From: Bacteroidales bacterium
Lineage (GTDB): Bacteria > Bacteroidota > Bacteroidia > Bacteroidales > Muribaculaceae
Reading direction: 5' to 3'
Assembly: GCA_004553485.1 (NCBI GenBank)
Contig: SFLG01000031.1
Location: 1-24,781, forward strand
DNA: 24,781 bases
The notes under the pieces: model-generated
What the model saw: only the letters and a program-made list of their open reading frames with translations
The model's database searches: none
What the model was told of the DNA's origin: nothing
Position numbers and translations under genes: made by a program
In this document: in pieces, positions 1-6,928 of the stretch
How the letters are laid out: every line of letters begins with the position of its first letter
Numbering within the stretch: the first letter of the stretch is position 1

Positions 1-713
1 TTTAGCGCGTACGAATAAAGACTTGAAATATTCAATTCTGAACAATCCACATATTTTCCTGATTTCTGACTAATTCTATAAGCACGCTTAAGATTGCAAA
101 TCACATTTACATATGCTCTGTAAAATGTAAACGCAATTTTCAAACTCAAATCACTCTCAGGGTTTGCAATTAGAAATAAATAATGATATTTACAAAAGCA
201 TCTATACATATACTTTTTACAAACACAAATTTAGGAGTTGATTGCGATTGCAACCGTCAACCAGCCACCATATTAGTATCTCATTTGCAAACTATGCAAT
301 TACACCCACGTTGGGTAAATTTATGTTTGCAATCCCCGTTTCGAATTTTGCAGTTTTACATTCGCAACACCCGCGTTTTTAGCCATTTAATTACTTTAAC
401 ATATCGCGCAACGCACTAAAATCCACTATCTTATGCCAAAAACTTAAATTATTAATATCATAAATATACCAGCCCAAACTCAACCTGCGGCAATCTCGCA
501 CAGATAGGAGACATAACCAGCTAACGCCCAATATATAACACCATTAAAGTGATATTAAAACTTTAATACTGGACGCGCGTTCGAGACACCTCTGCACCTG
601 CTCTCGACTCCCCTACCCGCTTTAAGCTTGCATCCGCAAATTAAATATTAGCATTTGAAAATACGTAATTTTGTTTTCGCATCCTATTTATTCAGCGCAA
701 TCCCGTTTGCAAA

Positions 714-745
714 TTTGGTTTTTACAATAATTGTTTTTATATTTG
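714..745 (+). promoter_or_regulatory. Promoter of the XRE regulator gene
   Basis: TTTG at 714-717, a 20-nt spacer, and TATATTTG at 738-745 match the Bacteroidetes -33/-7 pattern TTTG-N19-21-TAnnTTTG. The predicted transcript starts near 752, about 30 nt before the ATG at 783. The -7 box lies inside the perfect palindrome ATTTGCAAAT (741-750). A one-mismatch copy, ATTTACAAAT, sits at 766-775, 25 bp downstream centre to centre, so it would be in the leader. Confidence 0.6.
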
Positions 746-775
746 CAAATCCAGATTTTGACACTATTTACAAAT
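741..775. promoter_or_regulatory. Candidate operator: paired ATTTGCAAAT sites
   Basis: The perfect palindrome ATTTGCAAAT (741-750) overlaps the -7 box and the near copy ATTTACAAAT (766-775) lies just downstream. The 25-bp spacing is roughly two and a half helical turns. Placement directly before a helix-turn-helix gene suggests autoregulation, but this is inference; the -7 consensus itself explains part of the TTTG content. Confidence 0.3.
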
Positions 776-782
776 ACATATT

Positions 783-1565
783 ATGAATATCATTCAGCGT
801 CTTAACATTTTTATGGAGAGTACCGGACTGAGCGTCTCGCAATTTGCTGACAAGCTGGCCATTCCGCGGCCCAGTATGTCGCAGATGCTGAACGGACGCA
901 ACAAAAAAGTCTCCAACGAAATCCTCGAAAAACTCCACGCGGTTTTTCCGGCGCTTAACGTCTCGTGGCTCCTCTTTGGCGAGGGAGATATGGAGAGCGC
1001 GAAAAATACGCAATTCTCATCGCCCCAAAAGACGCTGAATTTCGCCGATGACGGCCCGCAAACGTCATCAGAACAGCAAATTGCAAATTCGGCGGCCTCA
1101 CTCTCGGACCTCACCGACAATTCTTCATCTACAAATTCTACGTTGCCGGGCGGCCAAAATTCGGTCGGCACCCCCGTATCCGTCGCTTCATCGACTTCCG
1201 CCACCCCGACAACGCCCGCCTCGGCAGCCACAAACTCAGGCGCCACCTCCACACCCTCAGCCGCACCCAACCCTACCACCGAGACGGGCGCTTCCGCCAA
1301 ATCCCCGGCAGCTTACCCGGCCAATGTCGGCGAGGACGGCAAAGGCAACTGTGCGAAAGAATACGAATCGCCGGTGCCCTGCGGCCAAAGTGCGCCTGTC
1401 ACGCCACAGCCGTCGGCCGAGGAATACCGCGTGTCCGTCCTGTGCTCCTCTCCGGCCGCCGAAATTGCCAAGAACTCGGACAAACGCATCTCGTCCATCA
1501 TGGTGTTCTATACCGACAGCAGCTTCGAGATATTCAAGCCCGAAGCCGACAGCAACACCAAGTAA
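783..1565 (+). CDS. XRE/CI-like helix-turn-helix transcriptional regulator with low-complexity linker
   Basis: A 260-residue predicted DNA-binding regulator. Residues about 5-65 form an HTH_3/XRE-type domain: a QFADKLAIPRPSMSQMLNGR core resembles the phage-repressor helix-turn-helix, followed by the helical stretch ending in NVSWLLFGEGDM that is typical of Bacteroidales members. Residues about 80-215 are a long Ser/Thr/Pro/Ala/Asn-rich linker without visible fold. The C-terminus (about 215-258) is more ordered and contains ISSIMVFYTDSSFEIFKP, a strand-rich motif that I recall from other Bacteroidetes XRE proteins. There is no S24 LexA-type protease domain. The ATG follows a canonical promoter. 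The gene is monocistronic: an intrinsic terminator and then a new promoter separate it from the next gene. The target is unknown; the adjacent TTGCAA-type palindromes are candidates. Confidence 0.75.
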   Translation: MNIIQRLNIFMESTGLSVSQFADKLAIPRPSMSQMLNGRNKKVSNEILEKLHAVFPALNVSWLLFGEGDMESAKNTQFSSPQKTLNFADDGPQTSSEQQIANSAASLSDLTDNSSSTNSTLPGGQNSVGTPVSVASSTSATPTTPASAATNSGATSTPSAAPNPTTETGASAKSPAAYPANVGEDGKGNCAKEYESPVPCGQSAPVTPQPSAEEYRVSVLCSSPAAEIAKNSDKRISSIMVFYTDSSFEIFKPEADSNTK

Positions 1566-1632
1566 CCGGTGGCTGCCAAGCCGACACCGGCCTTCTCGCA
1601 ACAATTCGCGCTCGGTATGTGCGGATGCACAC

Positions 1633-1658
1633 CCGCCCGTGTCATCCGCCCGTGTCAT
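1633..1658. repeat. 13-bp tandem duplication
   Basis: CCGCCCGTGTCAT is present twice head to tail (1633-1645 and 1646-1658) in the spacer after the regulator gene. It looks like a simple slippage duplication; no function is evident. Confidence 0.75.
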
Positions 1659-1668
1659 CTCAAAATTC

Positions 1669-1707
1669 CACCGGAATGCAGCCTTGCGGCCCGCTCCGGT
1701 GTTTTTT
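1669..1707 (+). terminator. Intrinsic terminator after the XRE regulator gene
   Basis: CACCGGA (1669-1675) pairs with TCCGGTG (1695-1701), and a nested GCC/GGC stem (1681-1690) sits inside the loop. A run of six T follows at 1702-1707. It lies about 100 nt after the regulator stop codon and before the next promoter. Confidence 0.65.
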
Positions 1708-1742
1708 GTGTGCAACACGCCGCCGCTCTCACAATTTTATTG

Positions 1743-1750
1743 TACTTTTG
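1743..1750 (+). promoter_or_regulatory. -7 box for the aminotransferase gene
   Basis: TACTTTTG matches TAnnTTTG and would start a transcript near 1757, 15 nt before the ATG at 1772. No good TTG is found 19-21 nt upstream, so the upstream element is weak or absent. Confidence 0.5.
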
Positions 1751-1771
1751 TAGCGTTAAAACACCAAAATT

Positions 1772-2908
1772 ATGGAACGTATAATTTTATCACTGGCCCA
1801 CATGGGGGGCACCGAACAGAAATACGTAGCTGAGGCTTTCGAAACAAACTGGATTGTTCCGCTCGGACCGCTCGTCAACGAGTTTGAGCACCGTCTCGAG
1901 AAATTCCTCGGCACCGACCACGTTGTTGCCCTCAGTGCGGGAACGGCGGCAGTGCACCTCGCTCTGGTCATGCTCGGCGTAGGCAAGGGCGACGAGGTAA
2001 TCTGCCAGTCTTTCACCTTCAGCGCAAGCGCCAACCCCATCCGCTATTGCGGAGCTGAACCGGTGTTTGTCGATTCGGAAAGCCAGACCTGGAACATGGA
2101 CCCCGAAGTGCTGGAGACAGCTATTAAGGAGCGCAAACGCATAACAGGCAAATATCCCAAAGCCATCATCCCCGTTTACCTCTACGGCATGCCGGCCAAG
2201 ATAGACGAAATTATGGCCGTCGCCGCAAAATACGGAATTCCGGTCGTCGAGGACTCAGCCGAAGCCTTAGGGTCTGATTACAAAGGCAAGAAGTGCGGAA
2301 CCTTCGGCAAGTACGGCGTGCTGTCGTTCAACGGCAACAAGCTCATCACCACCTCGGGTGGCGGCGCCCTTGTCTGCCCGTCGGCCGAAGCCGCTGAGCG
2401 CGTGAAGTTCTTCGCCACCCAGGCCCGCGAGAACCGCCCCTACTACTATCACGAGCATATCGGCTACAACTACCGCCTCAGCAACGTCAGCGCCGGCATC
2501 GGCTGCGGCCAGATGGAGGTCATAGAAGACCACCTTGCCCGCCGCCGCGAGATACACGGCCTCTACGTCCGCGCCCTCAGCGGCATCGACGGCATAGAGG
2601 TCCACGACAATCCCTCGCCCGACTTCAACAGCAACTTCTGGCTCACCACCATCACCCTTGACCCCGAAGTCATCTCCACCACCCCCGACGAGCTGCGTCT
2701 TGCCCTCGACGCCAACAACATCGAAAGCCGCCTGCTGTGGCGTCCCATGCATATCCAGCCCGTATACAGCGACAGCCCCTACTACGGCGGCACCGTGGCC
2801 GAAGACCTCTTTGCCCGCGGCCTCTGCCTGCCCAGCGGCTCCAGCCTCTCCGACGCCGACATCGCCCGCGTCGTCGAGACCATCCTCAGCTCGGTAAAAC
2901 GCCGCTGA
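1772..2908 (+). CDS. DegT/DnrJ/EryC1/StrS-family PLP aminotransferase (PglE-like nucleotide-sugar aminotransferase)
   Basis: A 378-residue fold-type I PLP enzyme of the sugar aminotransferase family, which moves an amino group onto a 4-keto nucleotide sugar. Visible signatures are the N-terminal PLGPLVNEFE and ALSAGTAAVHLAL stretches, VEDSAEALGS (PLP-binding Asp), and SFNGNKLITTSGGGAL with the predicted Schiff-base lysine at residue 190. The GNK-TTSGGGAL form resembles PglE-type UDP-4-amino-sugar aminotransferases more than ArnB. Length is normal. It opens a (+) group with a HAD phosphatase and a polyprenyl-phosphate sugar-phosphate transferase, which suggests production of an amino sugar for a cell-surface glycan. 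The precise sugar cannot be read from sequence. The start is the ATG 22 nt after a -7 box. Confidence 0.88.
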   Translation: MERIILSLAHMGGTEQKYVAEAFETNWIVPLGPLVNEFEHRLEKFLGTDHVVALSAGTAAVHLALVMLGVGKGDEVICQSFTFSASANPIRYCGAEPVFVDSESQTWNMDPEVLETAIKERKRITGKYPKAIIPVYLYGMPAKIDEIMAVAAKYGIPVVEDSAEALGSDYKGKKCGTFGKYGVLSFNGNKLITTSGGGALVCPSAEAAERVKFFATQARENRPYYYHEHIGYNYRLSNVSAGIGCGQMEVIEDHLARRREIHGLYVRALSGIDGIEVHDNPSPDFNSNFWLTTITLDPEVISTTPDELRLALDANNIESRLLWRPMHIQPVYSDSPYYGGTVAEDLFARGLCLPSGSSLSDADIARVVETILSSVKRR

Positions 2909-2950
2909 GTCATTCCGTAATCCCGCCATCGGCATACAGCCACATTTATA

Positions 2951-2992
2951 TATACCACCACATATATATATATATCACTATATACCACCACA
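2951..2992. repeat. TA-rich microsatellite flanked by 12-bp direct repeats
   Basis: TATACCACCACA occurs at 2951-2962 and again at 2981-2992, with an alternating TA tract between them. The second copy ends 2 nt before the TTG start of the HAD gene, so the tract forms that gene's translation-initiation region. Such a tract is slippage-prone; an effect on expression is speculative. Confidence 0.7.
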
Positions 2993-2994
2993 CT

Positions 2995-3666
2995 TTGAAA
3001 GCCTTTGTCTTCGATATGGACGACACGCTCTACAAAGAGCATGCTTACCGCGACAGCGGCTACCGCACGGTAGCGCGCCACTTCGCGGCATGCTGTGGCG
3101 TCTCTCCCCACGAGTTGTATCTGCTGATGAACCGCGAGCCGTCGCAGGCCTTCGAGCACGTCGAAGAGCTCGCCGCAGAGCGCGGGGTGAAGATTTCGGT
3201 CGCCGACCAGCTGTGTGTCTACCGCAGCCACTTCCCCGACATCACCCTCGACGACGATGCCGCCGACATCCTGTCCTTCTTCAGGCAGCGCGGTATCCCC
3301 ATGGGCGTCATCACCGACGGCCGCGCCTGGGGACAGATGAACAAGATCGAGGCACTGCGACTCGACCGCTACTTCGATAAAGGTACGGTCATGGCCACCG
3401 TCCTGCTCGGCACAGACAAGCACAGCGCCAAGCCGTTCGAGACGATGGAGGAGATTCTGCGGCAGAAAGGCGCGACATCCTTCGCCTACGTCGGTGACAA
3501 CCTCGCCAAAGACTTTGTCCACCCCAACCTCATGGGATGGGACACCATTATGCTTCGCGACCCCGAGGGTGTCAACATCCACCCGCAGAACCTCGCCGAC
3601 TGGCCCGCCGGTCACCATCCGCACCACATCATCGATTCGCTGACTCAACTCAAGGAGATGATATGA
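2995..3666 (+). CDS. HAD-superfamily hydrolase (phosphatase), TTG start
   Basis: A 223-residue HAD phosphohydrolase. Motif I is DMDDT at residues 7-11 (nucleophile Asp7, general acid Asp9). Motif II is the Thr of ITDG (106-109). Motif III is Lys146 in SAKPFE. Motif IV is GDNLAKD (167-173). A C1-type helical cap lies between motifs I and II. No ATG or GTG lies near the expected N-terminus; homologues begin M-K-A-F-V-F-D, which places initiation on the TTG at 2995. Any longer reading would run back through the aminotransferase gene in another frame. It sits 86 nt after the aminotransferase and before a polyprenyl-phosphate sugar transferase, so a sugar-phosphate substrate is plausible. HAD specificity cannot be read from motifs. 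Confidence 0.82.
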   Translation: MKAFVFDMDDTLYKEHAYRDSGYRTVARHFAACCGVSPHELYLLMNREPSQAFEHVEELAAERGVKISVADQLCVYRSHFPDITLDDDAADILSFFRQRGIPMGVITDGRAWGQMNKIEALRLDRYFDKGTVMATVLLGTDKHSAKPFETMEEILRQKGATSFAYVGDNLAKDFVHPNLMGWDTIMLRDPEGVNIHPQNLADWPAGHHPHHIIDSLTQLKEMI

Positions 3667-3737
3667 AAAGCACAGACAGTCCGCTCAGTCCGTCATCCGT
3701 TCCAGTCCGGACATTACGTATACTCAAAAACCGCTAA
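3663..3737 (+). CDS. Possible 24-residue ORF overlapping the HAD stop (doubtful)
   Basis: An ATG at 3663 overlaps the HAD stop codon as ATGA and opens a 24-codon frame (MKSTDSPLSPSSVPVRTLRI...) that ends at 3737 in the spacer before the transferase gene. The overlap is a typical coupling arrangement. The peptide is Ser/Pro-rich, has no recognised family, and could be chance. It is listed because it fills most of the 98-nt gap. Confidence 0.15.
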   Translation: MKSTDSPLSPSSVPVRTLRILKNR

Positions 3738-3764
3738 CCTACCTCAAAAGACCAGCTCCTGCGC

Positions 3765-4718
3765 ATGACAATGCTAATCGCAGCAATATGCCTTATCATC
3801 ATCGAGTGGCTTTACATAAAAGTCGCCCGACGTCTCGGCATAGTGGCCGAGGTCAACGAGCGGTCGTCGCACTCGCGAAGCACCCCCACCGCCGGCGGCA
3901 TCCTGTATGTCATCGCCGCCTGCGCCTTTGCCGCAGACAACGCCGCGGGGCTGTCTTCGGACTGGTGGTGGACATTGGCAGGCGGACTGATTCTCAGCGC
4001 CGTATCAATGTGGGACGACATACATCCCCTGCCCCCTCTGTCGCGGCTGCTGATACAGATTTTCGTGCTCTGCCTGGCCTTTAAGTCGTACTGCTACCCG
4101 CAGGCCCTGCACATTTATGTGCTCACCGTCACAAGCTGCATCTGCTGTATAAACGCCTTCAACTTCATCGACGGCATACGGTGCATGCTGGCCTTTTACG
4201 GACTGACGGTTCTGCTCACCCTGATATGGGCGGCCGAACTGTACACCCCCGACCTGTGCGGCGAGATGGTTGTCCTGTGCGAATGGATGCTTGTGGCTAC
4301 CGTGGCTTTCATCTGCTTCAATATCGGCGACAAGGTCTTTGCCGGCGATGTCGGGGCAATCACTCTGGGTTACTACATAGCGTTCATACTTGTCACCCTG
4401 ATTGTGCGCACCCACGACGCCTCCATGTTCATCCTCACAATAGTGGCTCTTTTCGACACGTGCATGACGGTTCTTCAGCGCCTCTTCGCCGGCTACAACA
4501 TCCTCCTGCCCCACCGCATGAACGTCTACCAGGTGCTGACGTCGAAGTGGGGTCTGCCCCACCTTACCGTCTCGGGCGCCTACGCCGTCATCCAGCTTGT
4601 CATCAGCGCCGCCTACTTCGCCATCCCCGTCACCTTCCACTGGTTCTACACGCTGATGGTAGTGGCGGTCCTCACCGTGGTCTACTTCACCATACGCCGC
4701 TCCCCCCGTTCGCTGTAA
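3765..4718 (+). CDS. GT4/MraY-WecA-family polyprenyl-phosphate sugar-1-phosphate transferase
   Basis: A 317-residue multi-pass membrane enzyme that would transfer a (N-acetyl)hexosamine-1-phosphate from a UDP-sugar to undecaprenyl phosphate, the priming step of O-antigen, capsule or glycoprotein glycan synthesis at the inner membrane. Family motifs appear in order: NERSSHSRSTPTAGG near residue 32, the Mg-binding Asp pair WDD (84-85), NAFNFIDGI (130-138, Asp136), FAGDVGA (Asp195), and PHRMNVYQ (His250). In many relatives the last motif is HRxHxYQ, so the Asn in place of the second His is notable. About ten hydrophobic segments are visible. The start is ATG 3765, or equally ATG 3771. It ends the sugar group; a hairpin terminator follows. 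Confidence 0.85.
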   Translation: MTMLIAAICLIIIEWLYIKVARRLGIVAEVNERSSHSRSTPTAGGILYVIAACAFAADNAAGLSSDWWWTLAGGLILSAVSMWDDIHPLPPLSRLLIQIFVLCLAFKSYCYPQALHIYVLTVTSCICCINAFNFIDGIRCMLAFYGLTVLLTLIWAAELYTPDLCGEMVVLCEWMLVATVAFICFNIGDKVFAGDVGAITLGYYIAFILVTLIVRTHDASMFILTIVALFDTCMTVLQRLFAGYNILLPHRMNVYQVLTSKWGLPHLTVSGAYAVIQLVISAAYFAIPVTFHWFYTLMVVAVLTVVYFTIRRSPRSL

Positions 4719-4742
4719 CCGAAAGCCACATCACGCCCCACA

Positions 4743-4798
4743 CGCAGATAAACAGACGCACAGATATACAGATACACATACAAACAGACACGCAGAGA
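4743..4798. repeat. Degenerate 8-bp tandem repeat array
   Basis: Seven successive 8-mers approximating NACAGAYA can be read without gaps: CGCAGATA, AACAGACG, CACAGATA, TACAGATA, CACATACA, AACAGACA and CGCAGAGA. The last runs into the terminator stem. The array lies between the ends of two convergent genes. Confidence 0.6.
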
Positions 4799-4821
4799 GC
4801 CGGTTCGCAAACCGGCTCTCT
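4794..4821. terminator. Bidirectional terminator hairpin between convergent genes
   Basis: AGAGAGCCGGTT (4794-4805) and AACCGGCTCTCT (4810-4821) form a perfect 12-bp stem with loop CGCA. It lies 76 nt after the plus-strand transferase stop and 25 nt beyond the minus-strand barrel-protein stop. A T-rich tail (GTGTTTTGTTTGTT) follows on the plus side and a weaker one on the minus side. Confidence 0.75.
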
Positions 4822-4845
4822 GACGTATTGATGTGTTTTGTTTGT

Positions 4846-5460
4846 TCAGAAGAAATAGGCGCAGCGCACAAACCACTGGCGCGAGCGGGCGCTGAAGTTG
4901 TCGAGCAGCTTGGTCTTCAGCACGTATGTCATTCCCCAGGTATATCCGCCGGTAATCTGCCAGCGCTTCCACAGCTCGGCACCGCCGCCGACGGTCAGGC
5001 CGAAGTCGCCGCCCGAGTAGTCGAAGGCTTTGCAACGGCCGTGGGCGACCTGGATATTGAATTCCGGACCGCCGTATATTACCGGCGCAATCTTGTCCTC
5101 CAGGCCGTTCAGGCGCGTGAACTTGAAGCGCAGGTGGACAGGGATGTTGATGTTATGAAGATAGACCTTCTCCTTGCCGTAGCCTTCCGACGACCATATC
5201 AGACGGTTGCCGAGGTTGACCTCGCCGCCCGACTGGTTGTACAACAGACCCAGATCGAGGCCTATGCCTATTCCGGGAAATATCATCTCGCCCATTATAC
5301 CGGCCTGGTATCCCACCGTCGGGGACACTTCCACCAGGTCCTGCTTGAACTTAAGGCTGTTGCCTGTCACTCCGACAACGGGAGCCCAGCGCATCTGGGC
5401 GCTTGCGCCGAATGCGACTCCTAAGATCGCAAGGGCAGCTATGATCAGTTTTTTCTTCAT
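4846..5460 (-). CDS. PorT-family outer-membrane beta-barrel protein
   Basis: A 204-residue exported protein. The start MKKKLIIAALAILGVAFGASAQ is a clear signal peptide (Lys-rich N-terminus, hydrophobic core, ASA-Q cleavage site), so the ATG at 5460 is chosen although the frame stays open into hisS. The mature part alternates short amphipathic strands with Gly/aromatic turns, for example GIGIGLDLGLLYNQSGG, IPVHLRFKF and LTVGGGAEL, and ends in YFF. This fits the outer-membrane beta-barrel (OMP_b-brl_2/PorT-like) family common in Bacteroidetes. It lies 11 nt after hisS on the same strand and is presumably co-transcribed with it. The function of such small barrels is mostly unknown. Confidence 0.8.
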   Translation of the reverse strand: MKKKLIIAALAILGVAFGASAQMRWAPVVGVTGNSLKFKQDLVEVSPTVGYQAGIMGEMIFPGIGIGLDLGLLYNQSGGEVNLGNRLIWSSEGYGKEKVYLHNINIPVHLRFKFTRLNGLEDKIAPVIYGGPEFNIQVAHGRCKAFDYSGGDFGLTVGGGAELWKRWQITGGYTWGMTYVLKTKLLDNFSARSRQWFVRCAYFF

Positions 5461-5471
5461 AATCTCTTGGT

Positions 5472-6833
5472 TTATAGGACAGCCTCGGCAAGGTCGCTGA
5501 CGCTGACCTGTTTCTGTGTGCCGTCGGCCATATTCTTCAATGTTACTGTTCCGGCCTCGAGCTCGCTCCCGCCGATGATGGCGACGTACGGAACCTTCAG
5601 CGCGTCGGCGTAGGCCATCTGCTTCTTCATCTTGGCGGCGTCGGGATAGAGCTCGCATTTTATCCCTTTGTCGCGCAGCTCCTTCACTGCCTTCATCGAG
5701 GCAAGGGCCTCCTTCTCGCCGAGGTTGAGGAAAATCACCGTCGATGCCACCTCGGTCTCCTTGGGATAGAGGTCGAGGGCATTCAGCACGTCGTAGATGC
5801 GGTCGGCGCCGAACGAGATGCCCACTCCCGACAGACCGGGCATGCCGAACACTCCCGTAAGGTTGTCGTAGCGGCCGCCGCCGGTTATCGAGCCGATGGC
5901 GACGTCAAGGGCTTTCACCTCGATGATGGTGCCGGTGTAGTAGTTGAGGCCTCGTGCCAGCGACACATCCAGGTCAAGGACGGCCTTGAGCCCCAGTTCT
6001 GACGTCGCCGACGTCACAAACCGCAGCTCGCGCACGCCCAGCAGACCGGTCTCGCTGCCGGCGAGGAGTTTCTCGAGGCTGGCGAGGCGCTCGTCCAGAC
6101 TTCCGTCTATGGCAAGTATGGGCTGAAGGGCATCCACGGCCTCTTGGGTGAGTCCGCGCTCCACAAGCTCGGCGTTGACGGCCTCGAGGCCTATCTTGTC
6201 CAGCTTGTCGATGGCGACGGTGATGTCGACGATTTTGTCGGGAGCGCCTATCAGCTCGGCTATTCCGGCCAGCACCTTGCGGTTGTTGAGCTTGATGCAG
6301 ACCCTTATGCCAAGACGGCTGAACACGGCGTCGATCATCTGCAGCAGCTCTACCTCGTTGAGCAGCGAGTCAGAGCCCACAACGTCGGCGTCGCACTGAT
6401 AGAACTCGCGATAACGGCCCTTCTGCGGACGGTCGGCACGCCACACGGGCTGAATCTGACTGCGCTTGAAGGGCAGCTGCAGGTCGTTGCGGTGCTGCAC
6501 GACAAAGCGGGCGAAGGGAACGGTAAGGTCGTAACGCAGACCTTTCTCGCTGATCTTGGCTGTGTTGGCGACGTAATTCCCCTCGGCCACGGCAGCCGGG
6601 TCGATGCCGCGCATCCAGTCGCCCGAATTGAGTATCTTGAACAGCAGCTTGTCGCCTTCCTCGCCATATTTGCCCATCAGCGTGGAAAGATTCTCCATTG
6701 CCGGGGTCTCGATGGGGCGGTAACCGTAGAGGGCGAACACATCGCGGATGGTGTCGAAGATATAGTTGCGGCGCGCAGTCTCGACGGGGTTGAAGTCGCG
6801 CGTACCCTTTGGAATTGAAGGTTTCTGAGCCAT
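5472..6833 (-). CDS. hisS: Histidyl-tRNA synthetase
   Basis: A 453-residue class II aminoacyl-tRNA synthetase that charges tRNA-His with histidine. Motif 1 lies in the N-terminal IETPAMENL region. Motif 2 is in the segment QIQPVWRADRPQKGRYREFYQ. The HisRS-specific signatures LARGLNYYTG and GGGRYDNL are both present. Motif 3 is around GVGISFGADRI. The C-terminal anticodon-binding domain (about 360-453) contains KCELYPDAAKMKKQ and VPYVAIIGGSE. Length and N-terminus (KGTRDFNP) are normal for the Bacteroidetes type. The 5' leader of about 100 nt carries three tandem 12-nt repeats. The barrel-protein gene follows 11 nt downstream. Confidence 0.96.
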   Translation of the reverse strand: MAQKPSIPKGTRDFNPVETARRNYIFDTIRDVFALYGYRPIETPAMENLSTLMGKYGEEGDKLLFKILNSGDWMRGIDPAAVAEGNYVANTAKISEKGLRYDLTVPFARFVVQHRNDLQLPFKRSQIQPVWRADRPQKGRYREFYQCDADVVGSDSLLNEVELLQMIDAVFSRLGIRVCIKLNNRKVLAGIAELIGAPDKIVDITVAIDKLDKIGLEAVNAELVERGLTQEAVDALQPILAIDGSLDERLASLEKLLAGSETGLLGVRELRFVTSATSELGLKAVLDLDVSLARGLNYYTGTIIEVKALDVAIGSITGGGRYDNLTGVFGMPGLSGVGISFGADRIYDVLNALDLYPKETEVASTVIFLNLGEKEALASMKAVKELRDKGIKCELYPDAAKMKKQMAYADALKVPYVAIIGGSELEAGTVTLKNMADGTQKQVSVSDLAEAVL

Positions 6834-6840
6834 AGCCTTA

Positions 6841-6877
6841 TATTAAGTGCTGTATTAGGTGCTGTGTTAAGCTGCTG
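6841..6877 (-). repeat. Three 12-13-bp tandem repeats in the hisS leader
   Basis: On the plus strand the units are TATTAAGTGCTG (6841-6852), TATTAGGTGCTG (6853-6864) and TGTTAAGCTGCTG (6865-6877). They lie just before the hisS start codon, within the predicted mRNA leader. Confidence 0.7.
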
Positions 6878-6903
6878 TCTGTATTATTTTTGTCGTATGA
6901 AAT

Positions 6904-6928
6904 GCCGGCCAGGTCGCCGGTGTTTTTT
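6904..6928 (+). terminator. Hairpin plus T-run in the hisS/acyltransferase spacer
   Basis: GCCGGC (6904-6909) pairs with GCCGGT (6916-6921), one G-T pair, and six T follow at 6923-6928. It has intrinsic-terminator form in the plus direction, yet no plus-strand gene lies upstream. It would stop antisense transcripts leaving hisS or arising at TATTTTTG (6885-6892). In the minus direction the stem sits in the hisS leader. Confidence 0.4.

Larger units (their letters stand above)
1..782. other. AT-rich non-coding region rich in TTGCAA palindromes
   Basis: No convincing gene is seen here. The only ORF of note (183-419, +) has AT-driven codons and no recognisable motif. Base composition is much more AT-rich than the genes that follow. 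The hexamer palindrome TTGCAA occurs seven times, at 94-99, 164-169, 248-253, 285-290, 327-332, 707-712 and 743-748, mostly within longer ATTTGCAAAT-like contexts. A separate inverted repeat, ATTAAAGT/ACTTTAAT (543-550 and 560-567), has a 9-nt spacer. The last 70 bases hold the promoter of the regulator gene at 783. Confidence 0.75.

Noticed and set aside
183..419. 78-residue ORF in the AT-rich first region
   Set aside because: Biased composition, no motif, no promoter and no coding-type codon pattern; it also spans several TTGCAA sites.
1048..1833. Long Arg/Pro-rich plus-strand ORF overlapping the XRE regulator
   Set aside because: It is a frame shadow of the GC-rich linker of the regulator, has no domain, and runs through the terminator into the next gene's start.
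2737..2994. Upstream extension of the HAD reading frame to an ATG
   Set aside because: It overlaps the aminotransferase coding sequence in another frame and gives an Arg/Pro-rich shadow peptide; the HAD fold begins at the TTG at 2995.
4743..4821. CRISPR-like array
   Set aside because: Units are only 8 bp, degenerate and without spacers; no cas genes in the window.
5461..5658. N-terminal extension of the barrel-protein frame into hisS
   Set aside because: The signal peptide starting at 5460 fixes the start; the extension is an Arg-rich shadow of the hisS C-terminus.
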